The notes below the pieces were generated by a model. It saw nothing but the letters and a program-made list of their open reading frames with translations. It was not told where the DNA came from and ran no database searches. Shown piece by piece: positions 26,686 through 34,931 of a DNA stretch of 64,000 nt; the stretch's first letter is position 1; every line of letters starts with the position of its first letter. This DNA comes from Zobellia galactanivorans (GTDB lineage Bacteria; Bacteroidota; Bacteroidia; Flavobacteriales; Flavobacteriaceae). The translations under genes were made by a program, and so were the position numbers. The DNA lies in assembly GCF_000973105.1 (NCBI RefSeq), contig NC_015844.1, forward strand, positions 1,043,501 through 1,107,500. The letters run 5' to 3'.

Positions 26686-28056
26686 ATGATTGCACTAGAA
26701 TTCACGACTTTTTTAGGCCGTTTTCACCCCTTGTTCGTCCATTTGCCCATTGGCTTTCTTTTCTTGGCCATTGTATTGGAGTGGTACGAGAGTTTCAAAA
26801 AAACCGAAACAAAAAGCAAACTGATTCCCATCGCTTGGTTACTGGGTGCATTAAGCGCGTCGGGTGCCGCAATTTCCGGGTGGTTTCTTGGTGAAACGGG
26901 ACTCTACGAAGAGGAGCATCTTTTCGCCCACCGATGGCTAGGAATCGCCTTGGTCATTTTTTCGTTTGCGGGATGGTATCTTAAGAGCAAACCAAAAGCC
27001 TTTCCCATTAAATTACAGCACGGCTTTAACATCGTTCTTTTGGCCATGCTGTTTATAGAAGGACACAAGGGAGGAAACCTGACCCACGGCGAAACGTACT
27101 TGACCGAATACGCCCCTGCCCCCATTCAAAAATTATTGGGCGGTGGCGAAGATATAGACACCCGCCCCCAATTCTCCAACCCTGATTCAGTTCAGGTCTA
27201 TGCCGATTTGGTCGCTCCGATTTTCGAGGCCAAATGTGTCGGATGCCACAATGACCAAATAAAAAGAGGAGGACTCAACATGAGCCACCCCGATTCATTA
27301 CTTCTCGGAGGCGAAAGCGAAAATGTTATTACATCGGGCAATACCCAAGAAAGCGAACTCTTCAGAAGAATTACGCTACCTCCAAAGAATATTAAATTTA
27401 TGCCACCCACCAACAACGCCCTTACTTACGACGAAATCAAGACCGTTGAGTGGTGGATCGAACAGGGCGCTCCTTTCGAAGCTTCCCTTTCCAGCCTTGA
27501 AGTGGCCGATAACATAAAACCGGTATTGTTAAGACGCTACGGCATAGACACGAACGAAAAACCCTGGTACGAAACCGTACAGCTTGCGCCATTAGACAGT
27601 ACAAAGCTCGCGGCCTTGGTACAGAACGGTTTTGAGGTAAAGACCTTAGGTCCCGACAATCCTTTATTGGATATCAAATATTCAGGCACAGACCTGACCA
27701 ACGAAAAGCTCGCGAGCCTTAAGGAAGTAAAAGAATATATTACTTGGCTGTCATTGGCCGATAGCAATGTAGAAGACAATTGGCTTTCAATTGTGTCGGA
27801 GTTTTCCAACCTGACCCGACTTCAACTCGAAAAAACAGCTGTTTCCGATAAAGGGGTAGCACATTTGTCCAATCTAACACACTTAGAAGCCCTAAACCTA
27901 TATGGCACCCAGGTAACCGATGCCTGTTTGCCCGATATAGAGAAAATAAGCAGCCTTAAGCGCGTTTATTTGTGGCAGACAGGTGTGAGCTCACAAACGG
28001 CCAAAAGCACGCAAGAGAACAACAAAAAACTAGAGATCGTAATAGGAAAAGGCTGA
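26686..28056 (+). CDS. DUF2231 / planctomycete-type cytochrome c / leucine-rich repeat protein
   Basis: The 456-residue protein has three parts. Residues 1-130 form a four-helix DUF2231-type membrane domain starting with GRFHPLFVHLPIGFLFL. Residues 170-270 are a PSCyt1 haem c domain with C184-x-x-C187-H188 in KCVGCHND and likely axial M239 in IKFMPPTNN. Residues 330-450 hold leucine-rich-like repeats (LTRLQLEKTAVSD, LEALNLYGTQVTD, LKRVYLWQTGVSS). It is likely a membrane-bound periplasmic electron-transfer or sensor protein. It stands alone, without the DUF1553/DUF1501 partners that usually accompany PSCyt1 domains. A terminator follows at 28083-28112. Confidence 0.88.
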   Translation: MIALEFTTFLGRFHPLFVHLPIGFLFLAIVLEWYESFKKTETKSKLIPIAWLLGALSASGAAISGWFLGETGLYEEEHLFAHRWLGIALVIFSFAGWYLKSKPKAFPIKLQHGFNIVLLAMLFIEGHKGGNLTHGETYLTEYAPAPIQKLLGGGEDIDTRPQFSNPDSVQVYADLVAPIFEAKCVGCHNDQIKRGGLNMSHPDSLLLGGESENVITSGNTQESELFRRITLPPKNIKFMPPTNNALTYDEIKTVEWWIEQGAPFEASLSSLEVADNIKPVLLRRYGIDTNEKPWYETVQLAPLDSTKLAALVQNGFEVKTLGPDNPLLDIKYSGTDLTNEKLASLKEVKEYITWLSLADSNVEDNWLSIVSEFSNLTRLQLEKTAVSDKGVAHLSNLTHLEALNLYGTQVTDACLPDIEKISSLKRVYLWQTGVSSQTAKSTQENNKKLEIVIGKG

Positions 28057-28082
28057 CAGACCTATTGCTTACGATTTTAAAG

Positions 28083-28112
28083 TCCCGTCTAAATTATTTA
28101 GATGGGATTTTT
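28083..28112 (+). terminator. Intrinsic terminator after the cytochrome-domain gene
   Basis: tcccgtcta pairs with tagatggga (one G-U) around a seven-base loop, followed by TTTTTCTTT. It ends ten bases before the heptanucleotide array. Confidence 0.75.
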
Positions 28113-28121
28113 CTTTATGGG

Positions 28122-28315
28122 CAGTAGTCAGTAGTCAGTAGTCAGTAGTCAGTAGTCAGTAGTCAGTAGTCAGTAGTCAGTAGTCAGTAGTCAGTAGTCA
28201 GTAGTCAGTAGTCAGTAGTCAGTAGTCAGTAGTCAGTAGTCAGTAGTCAGTAGTCAGTAGTCAGTAGTCAGTAGTCAGTAGTCAGTAGTCAGTAGTCAGT
28301 AGTCAGTAGTCAGTA
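28122..28315. repeat. Heptanucleotide tandem array (CAGTAGT)n, 27.7 copies
   Basis: The unit CAGTAGT repeats 27 times without a visible interruption, plus five bases, with phase kept from 28122 to 28311 (189 = 27 x 7). Because seven is not a multiple of three, TAG on the plus strand and TGA on the minus strand fall in every frame within 21 bases, so the array stops translation in all six frames. The minus-strand GIY-YIG gene ends inside it: its last residues T-D-Y and its stop come from the repeat. Confidence 0.97.
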
Positions 28316-28566
28316 AAATAAAAAATATATGGAACAACACCTAGCATATTAAGCTTTTTCCATTTCTTGATCTGACGTTCCCGGCGCAGGGCTTCCGTCC
28401 GCGTAGGATAGCTTTCGGTATACTTTACCTCCCAGTCCTTCGCCTTTGAGGTAAAGCCCTTGTGGTTCTTCAGATGTTCCTCCAAGCGTACGGACATATC
28501 CTGGGTGGAACCGACGTAGTATCGGTCCAAGGATTCCGAATAAAGGATGTAGGTGAAAAAGGCCAT
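28303..28566 (-). CDS. GIY-YIG nuclease family protein
   Basis: The 87-residue protein is a single GIY-YIG domain of the UPF0213/YhbQ size class. The motif pair is TYILYS (5-10) and YYVGST (16-21), with the catalytic Arg at R27 in SVRLEEH and the Glu in EALRRERQIKKW. Such small proteins are widespread and frequently mobile in Bacteroidota; their DNA target is unknown. Its stop codon (28303-28305) is formed by the heptanucleotide array, and its start lies just after the terminator of tRNA-Val(TAC). Confidence 0.87.
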   Translation of the reverse strand: MAFFTYILYSESLDRYYVGSTQDMSVRLEEHLKNHKGFTSKAKDWEVKYTESYPTRTEALRRERQIKKWKKLNMLGVVPYIFYFTDY

Positions 28567-28572
28567 AAAAAG

Positions 28573-28606
28573 AAAAATCCCCGAACATTTTAATGCTTGG
28601 GGATTT
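28573..28606 (-). terminator. Terminator hairpin after tRNA-Val(TAC)
   Basis: AAATCCCC (28575-28582) pairs with GGGGATTT (28599-28606), and CATT/AATG extends the stem after a small internal loop. On the minus strand it is followed by TTTTTCTTTTT. It lies four bases past the tRNA 3' end and seven bases before the GIY-YIG start. Confidence 0.8.
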
Positions 28607-28609
28607 CTG

Positions 28610-28684
28610 TGGGCAATGAGGGATTCGAACCCCCGACCCCCTCGGTGTAAACGAGGTGCTCTGAACCAACTGAGCTAATTGCCC
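28610..28684 (-). tRNA. tRNA-Val (anticodon TAC)
   Basis: The minus strand folds as acceptor GGGCAAT/ATTGCCC, D-arm TTAGCTCAGTTGG, anticodon stem CCTCG/CGAGG with loop TTTACAC, and T-arm GGGGGTTCGAATCCCTC, discriminator A. The anticodon TAC reads valine GUA/GUG codons. CCA is not encoded. A near-consensus promoter lies at 28696-28726. Confidence 0.95.
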
Positions 28685-28695
28685 GAAAAGGTGTG

Positions 28696-28726
28696 CAAAT
28701 ATAAGACTCTTTTTTACTCTCCAAAA
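28696..28726 (-). promoter_or_regulatory. Promoter for tRNA-Val(TAC)
   Basis: On the minus strand TTTTG is followed after 18 bases by TATATTTG, which fits the Bacteroidota pattern TTTG-N19-TAnnTTTG. The -7 element ends 12 bases before the tRNA. Confidence 0.7.
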
Positions 28727-28743
28727 GAAAAAAGCAAAAAAAT

Positions 28744-29955
28744 TTAAATTACTTCCGCAACGGTAAAGGTACTCCCCCCAACAAAGATGAAATCTTCAGG
28801 TGAGGCATCCTTCAAAGCTGCTTGATAGGCGGCTTCGACCGTTGCATACTTCTCCCCTAACAAGCCAAATTCCTTTGCCCTGAATGCCAATTCATTAACA
28901 TCCAATCCCCGAGAAATATTCGGGGATGAAAAGTAATATATAGCGTCTTTTGGGAAGAGGGGCAATATCGTATTTAGGTCCTTTTCCTTAACCAGTCCCA
29001 ATACGATAAATAATTTTTTAAATTTTTGTTGGGCCACTTGATTTATCACAATCGATAAACCTTCTTTATTATGTGCCGTATCACAAATAACGGTCGGATC
29101 GGAATGCAATTGCTGCCACCTCCCCATTAAGCCCGTATTCTGCATAACATTCATGAGTCCACTACGCAATTGGGCTTCACTGATATGAAAGTCGCCCAAT
29201 TCGGCTATTACGGCCAAAACTCCTTTTATATTTTTAGTTTGATAGTCCCCAAGAAGTGAGGTCGGAAAAATTTCGTTCACTTCCCGTTCCGCAAAAACGA
29301 GCTTAGCATTTTTTGACCGGGCGACCTGCTCAAAAGTTTCAGTTGTCTCTTCTTGACGCTCACTGATCACCACAGGAACCCCTTCCTTTATAATCCCAGC
29401 TTTCTCAAAGGCTATTTTAGATAGGCTATCGCCTAGCATATCCACATGATCCAAACCAATATTGACAATAAGACTTACTTCGGGAGTAATAATATTAGTA
29501 GAATCCAATCTCCCTCCAAGACCCACCTCGACCACCGCAATATCAACTTTTTCCTTCGCGAAGTAATCGAAGGCCATACCCACGGTCATTTCAAAAAAGG
29601 ACAGATGGTCGGCATTAAAAAAAGGTTGATTTTGTTCAATAAACCCAACAACAAAATCCTCTTTTATGCATTCACCGTTTATACGGATACGTTCCCGAAA
29701 ATCTTTTAAATGGGGTGAAGTATAGAGCCCTACCTTATAACCGGCCTCTTGAAGAATGGATGCCAACATATGACTACTGGAGCCTTTGCCGTTGGTACCG
29801 GCCACGTGAATGCTCTTAAACTTTGTTTCAGGCCGCCCCAAATGCTCGGTAAACTTACGGATACCGTCCAATTTGGCGTTATAGGCTTGTTTTCCTTTTT
29901 GTTGGTACATTGGAAGTTGCGTGAACATCCAATCCAAGGTTTCTTGATAGGTCAC
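28744..29955 (-). CDS. folC: Folylpolyglutamate synthase / dihydrofolate synthase FolC
   Basis: The 403-residue Mur-ligase-like enzyme adds glutamate to dihydropteroate and to folates. The ATP loop VAGTNGKGSSSHM starts near residue 51. The family blocks TSPHLKDFRERI and EVGLGGRLDSTN follow, and DTAHNKEG marks the C-terminal domain. Its start overlaps the tonB stop by four bases (ATGA), so it is the fourth gene of exbB-exbD-tonB-folC. The pairing of folate and TonB genes seems to be a matter of gene order and not of function. Confidence 0.95.
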   Translation of the reverse strand: MTYQETLDWMFTQLPMYQQKGKQAYNAKLDGIRKFTEHLGRPETKFKSIHVAGTNGKGSSSHMLASILQEAGYKVGLYTSPHLKDFRERIRINGECIKEDFVVGFIEQNQPFFNADHLSFFEMTVGMAFDYFAKEKVDIAVVEVGLGGRLDSTNIITPEVSLIVNIGLDHVDMLGDSLSKIAFEKAGIIKEGVPVVISERQEETTETFEQVARSKNAKLVFAEREVNEIFPTSLLGDYQTKNIKGVLAVIAELGDFHISEAQLRSGLMNVMQNTGLMGRWQQLHSDPTVICDTAHNKEGLSIVINQVAQQKFKKLFIVLGLVKEKDLNTILPLFPKDAIYYFSSPNISRGLDVNELAFRAKEFGLLGEKYATVEAAYQAALKDASPEDFIFVGGSTFTVAEVI

Positions 29956-30893
29956 TCTCCCAACTTAAAATTGACCACTACAAACCCAACTTGTTGGCTT
30001 GGCGCGTTCGAATCTAAATTCCATTTATGCTTGAAGGCCGTTTTTTTGGCCGGATCAAGCAAACAAGGACTATTGTTCGTTGTTCCTTTCACTCCCGGCG
30101 TAGCACTGATTACATTTCCATTCCTATCGACAATGATTTTCACCACTACCCTGCCCTCTTCGTTGCATTGCTGCTTCACTTGGCCTTTAGTGACCAAGGA
30201 ACGGCCATTAAGACCATATCCTCCCGTTCCGCTACCGGAACCTGGACTGCCGTAATAACTGGTCGCATAGGGGTCCCCACCGGGTTGCCCTTTATCTCCG
30301 GCCCTGTTGTCATCGCCTTCGCTTCCTGAGGCATTTCCATCGGATTTACTGATTCCTCCGATAAGCTCATCGAGTTTTTTCTTCTTGGCCTCTTGTTCCT
30401 TACGCGCCTTTTCTTCAGCTGCTTTTTTCTGCTGCGCTTTTCTCGCCGCCTCAGCCTTGGCCTTTTTCTGGGCATCTTCCGCCCTTTTCTTGGCCGCCTT
30501 TTCAGCTTCCTCGGCTTTTCGCTTGGCTTCTTGTGCTTTTTTGATTTTAATGGACTCTTCGTTCTCTTGGGTCAGCACCTTTTCCGCCGGGGCTTCCTTG
30601 GCCACAACTTCCTCGGGCACCTCTTCCGCTACTTCTTCCACCTCTTCGACAACCTCTTCTTGTTGGGTCGGTTCTACAGGTGGTTTTTCAACAGGTTCGG
30701 AACGAATCTTCTCCTTGGGCTGTACGTTTCCACTACCAAAATCGGTGGTACCGAAATTAACGGAAATACCGTTCTCGATAGGTGGGTCCATATAGGTAAG
30801 GCCTATATAGAACAACACAAGCAAGAGCACACTTAGCAGAAAGGTTGTAAGTGTAAAAGATTGTTTTTTGTGTCTCGTGTCTAGGAATGACAT
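29952..30893 (-). CDS. tonB: TonB family energy transducer
   Basis: The 313-residue protein has one N-terminal transmembrane helix (about 14-34). A long Pro/Glu- then Lys/Ala/Glu-rich periplasmic spacer (50-190, largely predicted coiled coil or extended) and a Gly-rich segment follow. A short TonB/TolA-like C-terminal domain (about 235-313) includes GRVVVKIIVDRNGNV and VGFVVVNFKL. It passes energy from the ExbB-ExbD motor to outer-membrane receptors such as the SusC proteins encoded later in the window. The alanine/lysine-rich spacer is reminiscent of TolA, so a TolA-like role is possible. Confidence 0.88.
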   Translation of the reverse strand: MSFLDTRHKKQSFTLTTFLLSVLLLVLFYIGLTYMDPPIENGISVNFGTTDFGSGNVQPKEKIRSEPVEKPPVEPTQQEEVVEEVEEVAEEVPEEVVAKEAPAEKVLTQENEESIKIKKAQEAKRKAEEAEKAAKKRAEDAQKKAKAEAARKAQQKKAAEEKARKEQEAKKKKLDELIGGISKSDGNASGSEGDDNRAGDKGQPGGDPYATSYYGSPGSGSGTGGYGLNGRSLVTKGQVKQQCNEEGRVVVKIIVDRNGNVISATPGVKGTTNNSPCLLDPAKKTAFKHKWNLDSNAPSQQVGFVVVNFKLGE

Positions 30894-31279
30894 TAATTCG
30901 GTCGCACGGCCAAGATTACCTTATAATTATTTCTATTGGCAATATCCATAACGTTTACCGCCTCTTTGATGGCAACGCTTTCTTCAGCCCTTAAAATAAT
31001 TGTGGGTTTGTCTTGTCCTTCTAGTGCCTTTTTTAGTTCAATTTCTATGTATTCTCCGTTAATTCTCTCGTTGTTGACAAAGTACTGTAAATTCTTGTCT
31101 ATACTCACGGATACGTTCTGCGTATTCGTTGACTTTCCCTTCGCCTTTGGAAGTAATAGATCCAATGCATTGGGTGAGTTTGCTGTAAGCATGAAGAATA
31201 TCAATAACAGAAATACGATATCTGTCATTGAAGACATGCTAAAATCAGGACTAACCTTGTTTCTTCCCTTTAATTTCAT
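30893..31279 (-). CDS. exbD: ExbD/TolR family biopolymer transport protein
   Basis: The 128-residue protein has one transmembrane helix (about 14-33) with the functional aspartate in MSSMTDIVFLLLIFFML, and a small periplasmic domain ending in ILAVRPN. With ExbB it forms the proton-driven motor for TonB. It shares one base with the tonB start and lies ten bases after exbB. Confidence 0.93.
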   Translation of the reverse strand: MKLKGRNKVSPDFSMSSMTDIVFLLLIFFMLTANSPNALDLLLPKAKGKSTNTQNVSVSIDKNLQYFVNNERINGEYIEIELKKALEGQDKPTIILRAEESVAIKEAVNVMDIANRNNYKVILAVRPN

Positions 31280-31289
31280 CTTTCTTGAA

Positions 31290-31982
31290 TTATAAAGGTT
31301 CGTTCAACAAGTCTAAAAATTCTACGGCATTCGCCTCCATTTTATGAACCACTTTATCGGTTCTGTTCACCAAGTGATTGTATCCAATATAAGCGATAAT
31401 ACCTACGATCAATCCGGCAACGGTCGTTGTCATCGCGGTATAGATACCGGAAGCCAAGGAACCCATTTCGGCCTGACCGCCACTAGTGGCCATTTCGTGA
31501 AATGCCAAAATCATACCTATTACCGTACCGAGGAACCCGATCATTGGCGCAGCACCGGCAACAGTTGCCAAGACACTTACGTTCTTCTCGAGCTTATACA
31601 CCTCTAAGGTACCCGCATTCTCAATAGCGGTATTGATATCGTCCAAAGGTTTTCCTATTCTGGAAACCCCCTTTTCCGTCAACCTGGCCACAGGGGAATC
31701 GGTTTGGGCACAAAGCAATTTTGCCGCCTCCAATTTTCCGTTGGTCACGTGATCACGAATTTGGTTCATGAAGTTACTATCGATCTTCGAGGCCGCCTTA
31801 ATCGCGAATATCCGCTCAAAGTAAATATATAGGGCAACGAACAGCATGATAAAAAGTACCGTTATAATAAGCACACTACCTGTTCCACCATTAAATATCA
31901 AATCGATAACGGAAAGTGTCTTTTCTTCTGACATAACATCCGCAGCTGCAGGATCTTGGGCCATATCTTGAAATAATATCAT
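31290..31982 (-). CDS. exbB: MotA/TolQ/ExbB proton channel family protein
   Basis: The 230-residue protein has three transmembrane helices (about 35-57, 135-160, 175-200). The conserved block APMIGFLGTVIGMILAF and the following GIYTAMTTTVAGLIVGI carry the helix 2 and 3 residues lining the proton path. It is the first gene of the unit that powers TonB-dependent uptake. Confidence 0.94.
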   Translation of the reverse strand: MILFQDMAQDPAAADVMSEEKTLSVIDLIFNGGTGSVLIITVLFIMLFVALYIYFERIFAIKAASKIDSNFMNQIRDHVTNGKLEAAKLLCAQTDSPVARLTEKGVSRIGKPLDDINTAIENAGTLEVYKLEKNVSVLATVAGAAPMIGFLGTVIGMILAFHEMATSGGQAEMGSLASGIYTAMTTTVAGLIVGIIAYIGYNHLVNRTDKVVHKMEANAVEFLDLLNEPL

Positions 31983-32033
31983 AGAATTCTTAGGTATTAG
32001 AGTTGCCTCTATAACGGTATTTTATCGATAAAA

Positions 32034-33407
32034 TTATGCGTCCAGTATAAAATTTCTAATTAAAACAAAAACGGCTGCCCCACTGATAAAACCTATAAAA
32101 GCCAACCATGCAATTTTCTTCAGGTACCAGAAGAAATCGATCTTCTCCATACCCATGGCAACCACACCCGCAGCGGAACCAATTATCAGCATGCTACCAC
32201 CTGTTCCGGCCGAATATGCGATGAAGTGCCAAACCGGATCATCAACCGGTACGGAGAACATACCCATACTGGCCGCCACCAACGGAACATTGTCGATAAC
32301 CGCAGACCCAATACCCAAAATAAGTACCACCAAATCGGACACCAATTCACCTGGTGATTCCGTACCCAACATAGGCAAGCTACTCTCTAGGTTACCGGCA
32401 AAATGGAAAAGCATACCCAATGATTCCAAAGCCGCTACGGCCATTAATATCCCTAAAAAGAAAAGGATACTTGGCAATTCAATTTTAGACAAGGAAGCAT
32501 GTACGGGACTATGATGCCCTACGGTATCGTTATCCCCGTCATCTACTGAGGATATACTAAATTTTGAACTACTATAAATCTCTGCAAATGTAGCTACGAC
32601 GGCCAATGACAACATCATTCCCACATAGGGAGGCAAGTGTGTAATGGTCTTGAAAAAAGGAACAAAGACAATTGCCCCCAAACCTAAGTACAACATGGTT
32701 GAACCAAACTTGGATTTTGGAGCATCATTATCGACCTCCTCGGTTTCGATCACCCCAGAAAAGGCTTTATAACGACTGGCAAAAAGAACCGGAACTACCA
32801 TACATACGACAGAAGGTATCAATACATGCTCGATCAAGACAGGCGCAGTAACCTTGTTTCCAATCCAAAGCATTGTGGTGGTAACGTCACCGATCGGAGA
32901 CCAAGCACCACCGGCATTGGCAGCAATAATAATAAGACCGGCGAACCACAAACGGGTTTCCCTCTCCTTTATCACTTTTTGAAGAATGGTTATCAATACA
33001 ATAGTAGCCGTTAGGTTATCGATTATAGCGGACAACACAAACGCCAAAATCGAGAACAACCATAACAACCTACGCTTGCTCTTGGTTTTAATGTACCCTT
33101 TAATGGTCGCAAAACCATCAAAATAATCAATGATTTCAACGATGGTCATCGCTCCTAGCAAGAAGACCAAAATTTCCGCGGTTTTACCCAAGTGATGCAG
33201 CAGAATCTCATCGATATGCGTTGGCTCGAGTTCTTTGAGCATGGTATTCACCTCAAAAACGTCCATATGGGCCAAGGCTATTACGGCCCACAAAATCGCC
33301 ATCATGGCCAAAGCCGGAATCAGCTTATCGATTTTAAGATTATGCTCCATAGTTATCGCTAGATAACCGATAACAAATACAATGATAATAATGGTCTCCA
33401 TACTCAA
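32034..33407 (-). CDS. nhaD: Na+/H+ antiporter NhaD
   Basis: The 457-residue membrane protein has about 11-12 hydrophobic segments and belongs to the ArsB/NhaD (IT) superfamily. Blocks such as SAIIDNLTATIVLITIL and ANAGGAWSPIGDVTTTMLW are the conserved NhaD half-helix signatures, and VIDNVPLVAASMGMF repeats the pattern in the second half. It exports sodium, as expected of a marine bacterium. It begins eight bases after the end of the amino-acid dehydrogenase gene on the same strand, so the two are probably one transcript. Confidence 0.93.
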   Translation of the reverse strand: MSMETIIIIVFVIGYLAITMEHNLKIDKLIPALAMMAILWAVIALAHMDVFEVNTMLKELEPTHIDEILLHHLGKTAEILVFLLGAMTIVEIIDYFDGFATIKGYIKTKSKRRLLWLFSILAFVLSAIIDNLTATIVLITILQKVIKERETRLWFAGLIIIAANAGGAWSPIGDVTTTMLWIGNKVTAPVLIEHVLIPSVVCMVVPVLFASRYKAFSGVIETEEVDNDAPKSKFGSTMLYLGLGAIVFVPFFKTITHLPPYVGMMLSLAVVATFAEIYSSSKFSISSVDDGDNDTVGHHSPVHASLSKIELPSILFFLGILMAVAALESLGMLFHFAGNLESSLPMLGTESPGELVSDLVVLILGIGSAVIDNVPLVAASMGMFSVPVDDPVWHFIAYSAGTGGSMLIIGSAAGVVAMGMEKIDFFWYLKKIAWLAFIGFISGAAVFVLIRNFILDA

Positions 33408-33414
33408 TCTGTGT

Positions 33415-34647
33415 TTATATTAGTTGTTTCAATGCTATTTCAAATGCCGTTTGGCTGATATTCTTTTTTGATGGCTTATGTTCATAGGTGTTCAAAATGG
33501 CTTTTCGGATGGTTTCCGACGTGTCGCTAAAAATAAGCTCATCGTCCATTCCCACCCTTTTTTCCATAAAGTACGCAAAAACACGTGCCATTCCACAATT
33601 TGATATAAAATCGGGAATCAAGCTCACTTTACCATCGGTATATTCCATGATCGGACCGAAGAAAATCTCCTTATCCGCAAAGGGCACGTTCGCCCCACAT
33701 GAAATTACCTCAAGTCCTGAATCGATAAGACGGTCAATCTGCGACTTAAGGACCAATCTCGAGGCGGCACAGGGCGTAAATATTTCGGCTTGCAAAGACC
33801 AAATACGCTCGTTGATCTCATCGAAAGGAATCATTTCCCCATCACCTACCACAAGATTATTTCCATCTTTATTCAAGAAAAAACTCTTGACCTCTTCAAA
33901 ACTATAACCTTCTTCCTTAATGACACCACCTGACCTATCGATAATACCTACTACTTTAGCCCCCATTTGGGCCAAATAGTAAGCCGCGGCACTTCCTACG
34001 TTTCCGAAACCTTGAATAATTGCCCGTTTTCCTACCACATTACCACCATAAATATCGTAATAATGTTTTACGGCCTCGGCAACCCCATAGCCGGTAATCA
34101 TGTCCGCCACGGTATATTTTCTCGACACATCGGGCGAATACTTACGATTCTCCAATGCCTTAATGACCCCAAGGCGCAACTGCCCGATCCTATTGATCTT
34201 ATCGGCTTCGGTAGGCTTGAAATGCCCGTTAAAGACCCCTTCTTGCGGATGCCAAACCCCCGCATCTTCAGTTATAGGGATTACTTCATGGATTTCATCT
34301 ACGTTCAGGTCGCCCCCCGTACCGTAATAACTTTTCAACAAAGGCGATACCGCATGGTACCATCGTTCGAGTACTCCTTTTTTACGCGGATCGTTCGGAT
34401 TGAAATTAATTCCGGATTTGGCCCCACCTATAGGCGGACCCGAAACCGTAAATTTCACCTCCATGGTTTTCGCAAGGGACAAGACTTCATTCATATCAAG
34501 GCCTTCGCGCATTCTAGTTCCCCCGCCGGCCGCACCGCCACGGAGCGAATTTATGACCGTCCATCCTTCGGCCTCGGTTTCACTATCTTTCCAATTAAAG
34601 ACAATTTCCGGTGATTTATTCTCGTATGCGTGCAGTAATTCTTTCAT
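33415..34647 (-). CDS. Glu/Leu/Phe/Val dehydrogenase
   Basis: The 410-residue oxidoreductase has the two-domain amino-acid dehydrogenase layout. The catalytic lysine is K77 in GPPIGGAKSGINFNP. The Rossmann motif is IIQGFGNVGSAAAYYL near residue 209, followed by the acidic IIDRSG that favours NAD. Whether it uses glutamate, leucine or valine cannot be decided here. It makes or breaks down amino acids by reductive amination or oxidative deamination. It is transcribed ahead of nhaD with a seven-base gap. Confidence 0.9.
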   Translation of the reverse strand: MKELLHAYENKSPEIVFNWKDSETEAEGWTVINSLRGGAAGGGTRMREGLDMNEVLSLAKTMEVKFTVSGPPIGGAKSGINFNPNDPRKKGVLERWYHAVSPLLKSYYGTGGDLNVDEIHEVIPITEDAGVWHPQEGVFNGHFKPTEADKINRIGQLRLGVIKALENRKYSPDVSRKYTVADMITGYGVAEAVKHYYDIYGGNVVGKRAIIQGFGNVGSAAAYYLAQMGAKVVGIIDRSGGVIKEEGYSFEEVKSFFLNKDGNNLVVGDGEMIPFDEINERIWSLQAEIFTPCAASRLVLKSQIDRLIDSGLEVISCGANVPFADKEIFFGPIMEYTDGKVSLIPDFISNCGMARVFAYFMEKRVGMDDELIFSDTSETIRKAILNTYEHKPSKKNISQTAFEIALKQLI

Positions 34648-34895
34648 TTCAAATTGATATCAATTAACAGTATTATGACTATAATTCATTAATCCTCTCC
34701 TAAAAAAAATTCTCTTTCTTTCCGCCTTAACGGCGTTACTGCTGTGTCATAATATTACGTTTAAACCAATTCGAAAAAACGAATTCAACAAATATAAAAA
34801 TTTGGCTTGGGATACAAAGTTTTTCAGAGCTAATGAATGATTAATTTTTAAAAAAATAGCACACAAAGCAAGGTCTACTATTTATTTCATAGTCC

Positions 34896-34903
34896 TATAT
34901 TTG
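34896..34903 (+). promoter_or_regulatory. -7 promoter element for the acyl-CoA dehydrogenase gene
   Basis: TATATTTG matches TAnnTTTG exactly, 28 bases before the start codon. No TTTG is seen at the expected -33 position. Confidence 0.5.
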
Positions 34904-34931
34904 TAGAAGCTCAAAAAAACACACTAAAATT

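Noticed and set aside
28122..28315. Possible CRISPR array
   Set aside because: The 7-base units are contiguous with no spacers, so it is a simple tandem repeat.
28349..28669. 106-residue minus-strand frame
   Set aside because: It reads through tRNA-Val(TAC) and overlaps the GIY-YIG gene in another frame. The GIY-YIG frame carries the real motif.
30307..30836. Long plus-strand open frames opposite tonB
   Set aside because: They are rich in Ser/Phe/Leu because the TonB spacer is Lys/Glu/Ala-rich on the other strand. No domain is visible.
33967..34614. 215-residue plus-strand frame opposite the amino-acid dehydrogenase gene
   Set aside because: It is a shadow of a well-supported enzyme gene with catalytic motifs on the minus strand.
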